NCBI GenBank assembly: GCA_946803715.1
Contig: CAMPET010000273.1
Location: forward strand, 27,375-62,862
Origin: Beroe ovata
Lineage: Eukaryota > Ctenophora > Nuda > Beroida > Beroidae
Direction of reading: 5' to 3'
Length of the DNA stretch: 35,488 bases
The notes under the pieces are model-generated. The model saw nothing but the letters and a program-made list of their open reading frames with translations. It had not been told where the DNA came from and searched no databases. The translations under genes and the position numbers were made by a program. Below, in pieces: positions 1-10,380 of the stretch (its first letter is position 1; every line of letters begins with the position of its first letter).

Positions 1-133
1 CTTCAAATTTTTGTTGCTGCGTCTCTATGATACAAATCGACGGGATATCAAGTTTCATAACAATCGGATAAAAGGAAACGGAGTTATTCATAGTCGAAAT
101 TCGGCTAGTTTGGAAAAACATATGTATAGGGTC

Positions 134-292
134 TGGCAAGCGTCGCAGCTTTTCGCGCGTTACATAAACGCACAAAGCTCACCGAGTCGGCCCTTCGGGC
201 CGCCTCGGTGAGCGAGCTCGCAAAAAGGGCCCTTCGGGCCCTTTTTGCTCGCATGTGTAACACTACCTACAGATGCCGCGAGGGGCTTGCCA
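134..292. repeat. Nested-hairpin (multi-branch foldback) element
   Basis: Two strong hairpins sit side by side. The first has 17-bp arms at 177-193 and 197-213 with one mismatch. The second has perfect 13-bp arms at 220-232 and 236-248. Both have the apex CCCTTCGGG, which would form a stable UUCG-type loop in RNA. They are enclosed by an outer inverted pair, TGGCAAGC (134-141) and GCTTGCCA (285-292), so the whole stretch can fold into a branched structure. It is much more GC-rich than its flanks. It looks like a small non-autonomous foldback element; a structured RNA is also possible. No coding sequence is supported here. Confidence 0.6.
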
Positions 293-828
293 GCCCCTTG
301 ATGATATCGAAGAAATATGATTGTTGAAATATGATTGATGAAAATTGATAAACCGATTCAGCAACACTCTCTTGGGGTAATATGGAGTTCCTCATCTGTC
401 AATTTCGTACCAAAACAATGTGAAACTGTGTCCCATAAAAAAGAATAATTTCAAAAAATCAAGCCAGGCACATCAAAAATGTTGAGTTGACAAACTCATA
501 AATCAGGATCAACCTTCCATACCAGACATCCCAACAGATGGAATTTCCAAGCTATTTCACAGTTAATAACAATGCAATATATTAAACTTTTATATCATTG
601 TGGCACATCAACTGAAAAATGCACACAGCACAGCTGTGCCACGAAAGCAAATTAGCAACCAAAACTGACAGTAAACACCGATGAAGATTTAATACATATA
701 CATTATACAACTGAAAATACAGGATTAAGAGTGTTTAATTGAATGTGTACAGTCAGAGAAACAAATAAATAATGGACAAATGAATTGTATCTATAATGGC
801 ATTCTATATTAGCATTCAAAAGCTTTCT
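293..828. other. Intergenic AT-rich sequence, nothing recognised
   Basis: AT-rich sequence with stop codons in all frames and no exon-like open stretch with splice sites. The 16-mer CATTCAAAAGCTTTCT at 813-828 reappears at 1343-1358, just beyond the neighbouring MITE. Confidence 0.5.
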
Positions 829-1335
829 ACAGGGTGTGTCAAAAAATAAGCTGACAACATCCACATCAGTGTGCTCTCCGACATTTTTTGAGATAACTTG
901 AGGGAATTTTCAGGATTTGCTTTGGAATAGTTGAGAATCATTATGTTGAGCAATGAGCATTCATTGTTAAGGCTCAGATTGTGTGTTGTTGATGAATGAA
1001 GTTGACAAAATCAGTTCTGTTGCTTTTGCCAATTCCTCTCTCATTTCTTGAGGTAGATACTTGAAATTATTGAGCAAGAAGGTGTTAGTAATGTCTATTT
1101 ACGCTGCAAATACTCTCAACACAACCAGAGTAATAGACAGCATTAGAAATGAAGAAAAACTAAAAAATAAGTTTTTTGCTGATATCTCAGAAGTTTTTGT
1201 TCTAGGGTCTTGATATTTATGTGGGGATAACTTATTGCCAATACCTACGATACCTCCCCATTTCACTGGGAATTTCTAAACAGAAGCTGAGATATGGACG
1301 TTTACTTTTGTCCACTTTATTATGACATACCCTGT
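829..1335. mobile_element. Mariner/Tc1-like MITE remnant
   Basis: Terminal inverted repeats ACAGGGTGTGTC (829-840) and GACATACCCTGT (1324-1335) match at 11 of 12 positions. The 507-bp interior has no transposase-like reading frame, so this is a non-autonomous copy. ACAGGGTGTGTC ends resemble known mariner-type MITEs (family resemblance, not searched). A 16-bp direct repeat, CATTCAAAAGCTTTCT, flanks the element at 813-828 and 1343-1358. The right copy is offset 7 bp from the terminal repeat, which is not a classical TA target duplication. Confidence 0.6.
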
Positions 1336-1740
1336 ATATCAACATTCAAAAGCTTTCTTAAACATGAAGGTTTTGAGTGCATATCAGAATATGTCTATAG
1401 AGGTACAACTTTTTCAGTGGGTAGATTGTTCCAATTGCCATACTTATCAGAGGTAAGTAAAGAAAAACTATATAAAATCTAGCTTGTGGTATTACAATGA
1501 ATTGAATCCTGAAGGCAAATTATCATTCCTTTTGCTACATAACTTGATAGCCATTAGCCAACTCTTTCAGCAGTGTAGTTTTCTTTAAAGCTACACTTGA
1601 AATTTAAAGAATATTTCTCTCCAAGGATCAAGTGATCAGTAAGGAATCCTGGAGCCTGGATAAGCATAGTCCAGTAAGCCAAGCTGATGCAGTTGGAACG
1701 GCCTCCATAGTTATAACACAAAAGCAGATGGTACATAGCA
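1336..1740. other. Intergenic, no gene recognised
   Basis: Short open stretches occur on both strands, but none has exon-like composition or a recognisable protein signature. The duplicated block described next begins near 1741. Confidence 0.4.
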
Positions 1741-2074
1741 ATAATTGGCTGATCGTTTGGCATTGCCTGCAGCAACCAACAGTACAGGCTGTCTTCAGCT
1801 CACGATTAATTATCTGGTATTTTGCAGTTTCCATCAGTAATTTAGCGTCCCCAGACCAATGTTCATACATTTTGTGATGAGAATATCTGCACAAATGCAT
1901 TTGTCATGGTTTTTCCACACTTTCATGTCACAGAGTAGAATATCACTCACATAGAGATTAACAAAGGTAGAAAATAGTGCAGTGCTATGGCACTAGATGA
2001 TTTCTTGCCAGGATTTTATCCCTAGATATAAAAATAAATTCAAAAATCCCGTCGGCGAGGGTAGAAAGAAATTT

Positions 2075-2171
2075 TTGCCGCATGTTATATATCTGTCCAC
2101 TGTTTCTTCTTCGATGAAGGCGCAAGCGCCGCGCGCAGGAAACAGTGGACAGATAACATGACATCCGGCAA
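2075..2171. mobile_element. Foldback MITE, TTGCCG...CGGCAA subfamily
   Basis: The ends are inverted repeats around TTGCCG...ATGTTAT...CTGTCCACTGTTTC and its complement, with a GC-rich centre (CTTCATCGA reversed, GCGCGC). The element is flanked by a perfect 8-bp target-site duplication, AGAAATTT, at 2067-2074 and 2172-2179. It has no coding capacity. Confidence 0.8.
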
Positions 2172-2198
2172 AGAAATTTTACAGATATTCCTAACACA

Positions 2199-2268
2199 AA
2201 TGAAACACAGTTATTGGGTTGTCTTCAACCCAAATAACCCAAAGACAACCCAATAACTGTGTTTCATT
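2199..2268. repeat. Perfect 27-bp inverted repeat
   Basis: The arm at 2199-2225 (starting AATGAAACACAGTTATTGGG) is an exact reverse complement of 2242-2268, with a 16-nt spacer. Two perfect 27-nt arms imply a recent foldback element or a transcribed hairpin. It lies 20 bp beyond the right target duplication of the preceding MITE. Confidence 0.75.
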
Positions 2269-2378
2269 GGTGACACGCTCACTTTTTAATAAAGTTCGAG
2301 CATGCAAGCACTTTGCAAAACTTTGTCTTTGACACTCTTGCATATATACAGATATTCCTATAATTACTTACATCCGAC

Positions 2379-2462
2379 TTGCCGGATGTTATTTGTCCAA
2401 TCACCAATGTTTCTCGCGCGCGCGGCGCGCAACAAACATTGGACAAATATAACATTCGGCAA
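2379..2462. mobile_element. Foldback MITE, TTGCCGG subfamily, no clear target duplication
   Basis: The ends are TTGCCGGATGTTATTTGTCCAA and an imperfect complement ending CATTCGGCAA, with inner arms CAATGTTT and AAACATTG around a GCGCGC-rich centre. It belongs to the same family as 2075-2171. The 8 bases on either side (CATCCGAC and AGGATCAT) do not match, so the insertion site has been altered or the copy is nested. Confidence 0.65.
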
Positions 2463-2574
2463 AGGATCATTTCATTTCACTCTACCCTTGCTGGCGGGAT
2501 TTTATCCCAGCTGGCGGATTGAACTTGAAGATCGCGCGCACCGACGGTAGGGTAAAATCCTACAAGCAAAGCCC

Positions 2575-2700
2575 TTGTCAGATGTTACCTGACCTGTTTC
2601 TCGCGCACGCGCGCCTTCATCGAAGGCCGAAACTGTTTCGGCCTTCGATGAAGGCGCGCGCGCCGCGCGCGAGAAACTGAGGTCAGATAAAATCTGACAA
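2575..2700. mobile_element. Foldback MITE, TTGTCAGAT subfamily
   Basis: The ends are TTGTCAGATGTTACCTGACC and its near-complement ending ATCTGACAA. The centre is long and palindromic, with GGCCTTCGATGAAGG-type arms and GCGCGC runs. A perfect 8-bp target duplication, CAAAGCCC, lies at 2567-2574 and 2701-2708. It shares its core and duplication length with the TTGCCGG subfamily. Confidence 0.8.
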
Positions 2701-3716
2701 CAAAGCCCGACTTCACTTCTAGACTAAAAGCTAGACGCGCGCAATGGCATAGAAGTGCTGACTCAAATTGCTAAGCAACCGCGCCAACTTTCCATATCTA
2801 ATATACATAAGACTATCGCGCGTTCCGTCAATACAAATTTCTTTTGAAATCATATCTCGAACTGCAATCTAAGCCACAACTTCTGAATCAAGTTCTTCAA
2901 ACNCCATACCTCAAATTTGATTGTAATAAGTAGTGTTGATAAGTTTAAAACTTATCAACAATAATTAGCTGATCATTTGGTATTGCCTGAAGCAACCAAC
3001 AGTACAGGCTGTCTCACAACTAATTATCTGATAGTTTGCAGTTTCTATCAGTAATTTAGCATCCCTAGACCAATAATCATACATTTTGTGATGGAAATAC
3101 TTGCACAAATGCATTTGTCATGGTTTTTACAAACTTTCATGTTGCAGTTGAGCACTGTTTTGCGAAGTTCTTCCAAAAATTTTGATACATATCACACAGA
3201 CAAACAGAGGCAAAAACTTGTGCAGTGCTATGGCACTAGATGATATCTTAAAGCATAGCATTGACATTTGACAACTTTGTTAGAGGCCAGGGGATCTGTT
3301 TTTCTTGGGGCTGCATACATGATTCATTAACTTTTTTAAATCCTGCCCCTACCAGCAAGGATAATCTTACCAATTGCCAACACACAAAATTATATTCTCA
3401 TGTGGCAATTCATTTGAAGAAGACATGGTTTGACACCATGTACGTACACCATGGCCCCACAAACTAGCAATTTCAATGATTTTAATATGATCAGATAGCT
3501 CTCAGAAATTTCCTTGAGGTTACAAGAGCTCTTGGATTGTGTAAATCCCAGGGCCTCTCAGATATTGTTTGGACTCCTCCTGAAATTATTATGGTCCCAC
3601 TTGTTTAGATGAACTATTGAGTGAACTATCAAAGTTTTGAAATTGTAATGAGTTTGAAATTATATAAATAGGTTTTGAAATTGCACTCTCAAAATGATGT
3701 TACCTTTGTAGGGCTT

Positions 3717-3950
3717 TCCCACGTTGCGTGATCCAAACTGTCGCGACTTTTCAGTTGACAGAGGAGAATAGGGGCGCGCAATTCAACGTGTGTGGTGTGA
3801 GCCCGAGTTGACTTGCTCCCGCGCTGCGTGACCCAAATACTCCGCGCGCGCTGCGCGTCTCCGTGGTTTGGTCTAATGGTCTCCTTCCTACGACTTTTCA
3901 GTTCACTGAGTAGAACAGGGGCGCGCAACGTGTGCACAAGTTGACTTTAG
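3717..3950. repeat. GC-rich imperfect tandem repeat
   Basis: Two units of roughly 95-140 bp share in order: a TTCCCACGTTGCGTGATCC-like start, a CGACTTTTCAGTT segment, a GGGGCGCGCAA segment, CGTGTG and GTTGACTT. It is much more GC-rich than its surroundings and has no coding signature. Confidence 0.5.
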
Positions 3951-4140
3951 ACTAAAATACGCGCAGTGCGCACAATGGCATATTGGCATAGAAGTGCTGA
4001 CTCGAATTGCTAAGCAACCGCGCCAACTTTCGATATCTAATATACATGTGTCTATCGCGCGTTCCGTCAATACAAATTTCTTGTGAAATCATATCTGGAA
4101 TCATATCTAAGCCACAACTTCTGAATCAAGTTCTTCAAAC

Positions 4141-4694
4141 AACAATGGTCTGATCATAATAATGTGATATTCTAGGGAAGAGTAAGGTCGTCTAGCTTAT
4201 TCAAAGAATAAAATCGCCATTGCAATGCAAATATGCTCGGGCACTGTTATGTATTTGATATTGTGTATTTGAAGTATTTTTGGCTCCCCGTAAGAGCACT
4301 TGTAGCTCCATATAAGCATATAATTGCTGATAGAGAGCGTGTATAGGTTGATTGCATGAGAGGAGCACATTGCAAAGATTGCAATATGCTTGTGACGGAC
4401 ACATTCCATACATTCCTTCTTCATATATGATGAGCTCAGAGCTTAGATATAACTTCACGAATAAATCTTCGTACTGGCAACTTCAAGTATTGTTCTAACT
4501 TCACTTAAATATGTCCGGTAAGATACTAGACACTAGTAGAAAATAAATCGTAGATGCATCTGAATATCAAATAAATTCTTGGATAGAATACCTTCTCTTG
4601 ATTCAAGGAATGACAAATTCAAGGATGGGGTGAGAATTCATGCATGAACATGGAACATGGAATAATTCAATATGGCATCTTATGGCAGGATGGA
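4141..4694. other. Intergenic, nothing recognised
   Basis: AT-rich sequence downstream of the minus-strand gene that ends at 4695. No exon with matching splice phases was found. It may contain the 3' untranslated region of that gene. Confidence 0.4.
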
Positions 4695-5375
4695 TTAGTT
4701 TGGTGTTGGTGTCTTCTCGCCATCTTTGGTTGCTTCTGGTGAGGTGTTATCTTGAACCACTTGATTCACCATATCCTTCACCAGTTGACGCTGGTCCTGT
4801 TTGGTGAGCACCTTATTCACATCGTCCAACTTTAGAGCTTCCATTTTCAGCTGAAATAGAATATTTGTCAGGATGTTGCCTCATTGTGTTGAACGACTCA
4901 TTCGTGCAAAACCTCGGTGTTCCTAAGACACGAACATTGTGATAGCTTGCTTTATCCAGGCTCCGGGCGAGCTTTAGCACGCCACATGACTCCCGAAACA
5001 CCAATTTCCCGGGATCTAGGGTCATGTGCTCCGCTATTTCGGGATGTACCACCCCGCTTGTCTCCTCCGGCACTGTGGCCACCGGGAACTGTCTCGATAC
5101 CATGGATGTGGGGGACTGGGACAGGCTGAGGGGAGTGCTATAGTTTAGGCTGAGGGAAGTGTTATTATAGTATTATAGATAGGAGTAATTCACCTGTGCA
5201 GCTGTAAGTGTACCAAATAACGTGCTGGTAGTAGTAATACACCACTCACTCATATTGGTCAAGCATGTCTGTAGAGGGTGGAACGAGCGGTGTGGCAGAT
5301 AGAGCTGATATGACACTCACATCGTCACCATTACTACTCATGAGCGACACGTCACTGATCGCATAGTCGTTATAC
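4695..5375 (-). CDS. Unrecognised protein, three C-terminal exons
   Basis: Three exons can be joined in frame on the minus strand: 5375-5321, 5115-4936 and 4850-4695 (stop TAA). Acceptors and phases agree, but the donor after 4936 is weak (GTTCGT). The 5' end of the gene is not located: the first exon starts in phase 2 after a CAG acceptor, so more coding sequence should lie upstream, between 5.4 and 6.1 kb or beyond. The joined segment is hydrophilic, with an S/D-rich stretch (SDVSLMSSNGDD), a middle part containing PEIAEHMTLDPGKLVFRES, and a charged, probably helical tail (KLDDVNKVLTKQDQRQLVKD) ending TPTPN. I recognise no family or motif. It runs in the same direction as the PP2C-like gene upstream, whose stop is at 6155, so it is probably a separate gene. 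Confidence 0.5.
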
Positions 5376-6154
5376 CTGGCGGACAAACTAACGGATTAGC
5401 ATTCGCACACGTTGCAGATAGATCGTACGCTCAATTTTATCAAGATTCCCGGTAGGTACCATACCATTTTAGAATTTTAGTTAGTTCACGAGACTTTGAC
5501 GATATCAGAGAAAAGCTCTTTCATGAATTTTTATTTCTGCGGACTTGCATCTCAATTTTATCGTGAAATCGTTAGTTTTTGAGTGAGAAACACACCGTTT
5601 AATAATATTCACAGATAAACAATTCTTCCATGATTGAATGATCAAAGTTTGTATGCAGTGCGCTGGAAACCACCAACCGAATAGTGAAACAATTCACATT
5701 TTAAAGATCGTGTTTTAAAGATCGTGTTTTTTGAAGAGAATTTATTTCTCAAGATCATACCTATTTTGGACATCTGCCAGGATAAGTAAATTAAAAACTA
5801 CAAAGACTTATGACAACTAGTTGTTCTCACTTATGTCCACTGAAGTAACGTTTCATCTCAGTACTAATTTTACTGCTTAGTAATTAGTACTAATTAGTAC
5901 TAATTTTACTTTTGCAAGACTGCAAGATATTAAGATAAGAGAAAAAAGGAAGGGTAAGAAAGACAAAGGAAGGCAGATGAGAATGTGCTAAGTGAAGAAG
6001 GAAGAGTTTTATGGCACAAGAAAGAATACCTACTTATGCAAAACATTTCAATGATTAGATCTTCAAATATCAGAATATAAAATGGCGATAATCTCCATGG
6101 ATCTATACTATCCAACAATCAGTGACTACTCAATGATTTGTACTAGAACAATTC
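5376..6154. other. Intergenic or 5' region, short direct repeats only
   Basis: No convincing exon. There are two small direct repeats: AAAGATCGTGTTTT twice at about 5703-5731, and TAGTACTAAT-type 10-mers repeated about three times at 5880-5908. Missing upstream exons of the 4695-5375 gene could lie here undetected. Confidence 0.4.
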
Positions 6155-9100
6155 TCACATTTTCCTAAGCTCATGTATCGTCTGCTCATAGTAGAGTCGT
6201 CTCTTCACGAGCTCGAGTGATCCTGGCAGTAACATGACGGACACTGCAATGGGGCCCAGGGCCCCAGCCTGTTGGGCCCCGTCCACCAGACAGTTGGACA
6301 TGTTCTCACTGAGGACCCTACAAACATGATCCAGGGTCAGGTTCTCCAGGGGATCATCAAACATCTCGGACCAGTTCACCTCCTCCCCTGCCACTGTCTG
6401 CGGGAAATAGGGTTGAGTAGAGCTCCCCACTTGCGAGGGTGTGGCGAGCACAGCATCGACACGTAAACGTGAATGTCTGTAGCTAGAAATGTTTCTATTG
6501 ATTTCTCCTATTGCGCTTACAGACTCTCGCACAAATACTTGTTACAACAGAAGAACATTGGAATCAAATGACTTCCGAATAAAGGAAAAGAATTTGTGGT
6601 TTCATGAAAAACAACGAATGCTTAAATCGTCCACGGTATTCAAACGTTACCTTGCTAGTGGTAGAAATGACATATAACTGCATGAAGCGATACAAGTACA
6701 TTTTAATGTAAATAGTTGGAAAAATCGGTCACAATTATCGATATTACATTTCCCGAACAGATCGATTTCCGATGATTCAATCGATAGTTCCTAGATGACA
6801 ATACAGTCACATGCATTCTGATATTTCATGCAATGTCCCACTTGTACAATATGTAGTAGCGTGATCTCTCACAGTTCTAAGCTTCCCAACGCTTTCTCAA
6901 AGTCCGGATATATGCTTCACTTAACTCGGGCCCCACACTTTTCTATCTATCTCTCTCTCGATTCAGGGAGTCCTGCACGTGCTAGTGTGCTACACTGCTG
7001 CGCGCGTCCAGTGCTGCACGTGACAACTGCCTAGTCCTTCACCTCCTCATCTTTGCTATCGGCATCAGCACTTTGCTCCCCAGTTGCAGTTCCACTGCGG
7101 GTTTTTGATTCCCTAGATTTTCGCTCCTTTTCATCGCCCTCTTTCTCTTTCTCGTTCTGCTCTTCGAACTTCTTAGCCAGCATGGACGTAGCCATCTTGA
7201 TAAGCGAGTTGAACTTAACCAGCATTACGTTTTTCTGATAACGGGAACTCGGTTCGAGTTACTCTCAGAGCTTGACTTGTGCAACTTTATTTCAAGCAGA
7301 CTATGAGGCACGCTAGCAGGAGATCTTCATANACACACACACACACACACACACACAAACATTGTCAATTCCCTCACCTCACTCTCATTATCTGGGACCA
7401 TAGAACTGTCTTTCGACTCGTCACCAAAATCTGAAACCAGAGCATCGTAGTCGAGAGACGAAGTCTGGGACAGGGCGTCGTCCTATGCAGGATAGACATT
7501 GATTAGGGCGAGTCTCTGGGTCAAATAATAGGGTCAAGGATGGGCCAAATATCATCAGATTATCAGAACCGCACAACTGTCCACGGGCTATATCCGCTGC
7601 TCAATCTCTCCATACGGGTTAGGGGAATCCGGGGAGGGATATCAGGTTAATTAACAGCGCCNCACCTCACTCTCATTATCTGGGACCATAGAACTGTCCT
7701 TCGACTCGTCACCAAAATCTGAAACCAGAGCATCGTAGTCGAGTGATGAAGTCTGGGACAGGGCGTCGTCCTATGCAGGATAAACATTGATTAGGGCGAG
7801 TCCCTGGGTCAAACAATTGTGTCAAGGATGGGCCAAATATCATCAGATTATCAGAACCGCACAACTGTCCACGGGCTATATCCGTGAATATAAGAAAAGC
7901 CCCATGGGTTTTATTATCCCAAGGAGCCCTTTCATTGTCACCAAGCTGTCAGTACCTGTTCTTGGCCTGGTATGGTTGTATAGACGTGAACCAGCTTCCG
8001 CAGACTGGGTTTCAGTATTGTCTTGCACATGCTACATGCTTCCTTTGGACCAAGATATTTCCAGAATGTAGAATTTGCTGGGGGGAACATTTCTAAGTTA
8101 ATCAACACGTCTTATGAAATTCTAATTCAAATTGGAAATGATCAGCAGTCGCCATGCAATTAATATGACGGCTACAAAATTGTCTTTTTGTAGCATTTGT
8201 TAGCGATGTCAAGACGTGAACAGCAAAAACAGAAGATAAAAGCCATGCTACGAGTAAATGTACGGTATCAGCTCCAATCTATACCTCCATCTTACATGAG
8301 CTGTAGTTATTAGGGAATATCAACTGAAAAACATTGTGAGGGCATTCGCAATCTCCAATCATCGCAAAAATTTTCAGGTTAGTGACTAAATATTCGGTAT
8401 CAGAATGCTTATTGAATCTCTTCGTAGGTTCCAATACAAATTAAAATTAATCCGTGAATCATGGACTTGAAACAATGAAATGGCTTACATACCAACAATA
8501 AGGAATTCATCAGTTGGTAGAAGAGGTATTGTGTTACAGTAGGGTTTCTGTGACAAGCATTGCCTGAGGACTGGGTCACCATGGAATCCAAGTGCACGGG
8601 TCACCGTGGTAACACAGTTCACCTGCGGCACGATCGATCAATGAGCACAATGATGCGCAAGACCAACTATTAGGACAAAAGTGGTGGCAATAAAATGAAG
8701 ATGATCAATCAAAGTGGCGGCGGCATCTCACTTGGCCGGAAGAAGAGACAGCACCACCATTGGAGACAACCCGTTCTCGTTCCCCTTTGTCTGCCACAGT
8801 GTGGGTAAATGTGATCTGTTTGGGGGTTCCGCCCCTTGACAAAACAGCTGCTATTGAACCGATGTTCGTAATATGCAGCATCCCCATACTACCCTCACCA
8901 ACGTCTGTGAAGAGTGACATCTTGATATCGGGGACAAGAAGAAGATTGGTACAGGAGTTGGTTATGACACTCATACCGTGATATCATATGTGATCACCCA
9001 CCAGGAGCTGTCTCTGATAGTTTAGTGGACGCCCTGGAGTTTTCCAGATCCGAGGGATCAGCAAGTGGTGTGGTCTGGAGGATACACGCGCAACCTGTCA

Positions 9101-10380
9101 CCCCACTCCACCTGCTCTGCCCCACTTCCTCGTGGCCTTGCCTGAGACTCACATCCAACTTGTGAACAGACTTCTTCATAGCCCTCCTGGGAGATGAAGC
9201 AAATTGTCCGGAGTAGGAGAACTGATAATATTTTACTGGTATATAGAACTAGGACTGATCGATGTTCAATCATTACACGAGGTGTGTTCTTATATAGTGC
9301 TGAGAAGAATATCCAGCAGCGACTTGCTAGTTGAATTGCTGCCACATCTCTGTCTTACCGTATGTCGGGAGGGGAGGGGAAGGAGTTATTAGCCAGGATA
9401 TCCCTGATACTGTCCCAGTAGTTCTCAGTCACGTGCCGGGCAGCAGCATTACCCTTCAGACCCTCGAACAGACAGCAGCCCCACAGAACTCCTTCATTCT
9501 CACTTAGTTCTGTGTAAGATAGTTGCTATGGGATAATGTGGCTGTATTGGATGAGGGTATAAATCGAAACCTGATAAATGGAGATTATAACAATGTGATC
9601 TTGTGATATCATTATCCATCTGATAGACTATAATTTTCCGGTGATTTTATAATTACCCGGTGTAACAGGATCGGCCGTGAAGAAAGTTTGTCGAAGCTCC
9701 TGGAGAAGTTCCTCTGAGTGGAATAAACTCTCCTGGAGCTGCCGTATCTTCAGCCCAAAGCTGTATGGTGCAGGAGGCACGGTATCTTGATCTATGGGAG
9801 AGAGAGTAAGATGTGTTTGTTCTTCTAAAATCTTCATAATATCAGATCATGTGACAGAATTGTTGAAAAATGTCGATCCTTCTTAAGTCGACTCTCACAC
9901 TGACTCACCACTCTCATTTTCCCACGATGAATAGTTGAAGTTTTGGGGGGCTAAAGCTTCTGCCATTTTTTGGAAGGATGGTGATACAATTGGAGAGTCA
10001 TCTGAACATTCTTTAAAATCCTTGAAATATAACATCTTTAGAGTATCATATGCCGACGTTAATTGGCCTATACCTTTCCTATCTTTTCGATCAAGTGCTT
10101 CCAACATCCTGGGGTGTTAGAGGGTTTCATAGGAATACATGGAAAAAAGTTTTTGAATCGCCCTAAGATGCAGAATAATCATAAACCAAATATTAGTTTC
10201 GTACAAAGTAGGTACATACTCGCAGTAGTGCTTGGTAAGTTGGAGGAAGGACGGCGGGTAACTGGTCAGCTTCAGAATTTTCAGAGACTTATGCTGGAGA
10301 ACGTGTTCCCTCCAGAGTCTCAGAGGTACTATCATCTGGCATCTTCCACATTTCACTTTAGATAGTTTTGTTCTATACAT
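6155..10380 (-). CDS. C2H2 + PP2C-like pseudophosphatase (PP2D1-like)
   Basis: Eleven exons join with consistent phases: 10380-10220, 10108-9909, 9791-9657, 9509-9359, 9186-9153, 8920-8732, 8622-8493, 8077-7956, an acidic exon (7770-7666 and/or its copy 7482-7378), 7234-7043 and 6397-6155 (stop). The protein is about 553 aa, or 588 if both acidic exons are used. Residues 11-30 form a C2H2-type finger (C11, C14, H26, H30). The rest follows the PP2C fold order. The DGHGG metal motif is EGLKG (181-185). GDSRAVL is GSIAAVL (248 on). ERERVVSNGG and VTRALGFHGD are well kept. DEFLIVASDGLW becomes DEFLIVANSTFW (329-339). The terminal DN motif is GPIAVSV (521 on). With every metal-binding Asp replaced, catalysis is unlikely; a scaffold or binding role is inferred. 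A second ending is possible, because exon 7234-7043 can also read through to a TAG at 7031. Human PP2D1 is an inactive PP2C relative of similar size; orthology is not proven. Confidence 0.75.
7333..7358. repeat. (AC)n microsatellite
   Basis: A run of about 12-13 AC dinucleotides immediately after a single N at 7332, inside an intron of the PP2C-like gene. The N probably marks a sequencing or assembly uncertainty caused by the run. Confidence 0.9.
7375..7884. repeat. 222-bp direct duplication containing an acidic exon
   Basis: 7375-7596 and 7663-7884 are about 97% identical at an offset of 288 bp, with roughly half a dozen substitutions. Each copy contains the same 105-nt phase 0-0 exon with intact splice sites (7482-7378 and 7770-7666 on the minus strand), encoding a D/S/E-rich segment starting DDALSQTSSLDYD. 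Single Ns lie at 7332 and at 7662, right at the start of the second copy. It could be a true tandem exon duplication or two alleles placed next to each other in the assembly. Confidence 0.8.

Larger units (their letters stand above)
1741..4140. repeat. Diverged ~1.2-kb tandem duplication
   Basis: Three blocks recur in the same order with nearly the same offset. 1741-1928 matches 2961-3142 (offset about 1215-1220). 1977-2001 matches 3220-3244 (offset 1243). 2747-2902 matches 3986-4140 (offset about 1239). This is what a tandem duplication of about 1.23 kb would leave after divergence. The middle parts differ: unit 1 carries foldback MITEs at 2075-2700, and unit 2 carries the GC-rich repeat at 3717-3950. 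A single N at 2903 lies exactly at the end of one block. Confidence 0.65.

Noticed and set aside
11..211. Open frame across the first hairpin region
   Set aside because: It reads through the palindromic GC-rich element and ends in it; no domain, splice signal or codon pattern supports a gene.
177..248. Two rho-independent terminator-like hairpins
   Set aside because: All surrounding genes have spliceosomal introns, so bacterial termination does not apply; a foldback element fits better.
7031..7042. TAG at 7031 as the end of the PP2C-like gene
   Set aside because: Kept only as an alternative: a GAG/GTGAAG donor just before it joins in frame to the 6397-6155 exon, which supplies the expected C-terminal strand of the PP2C fold.
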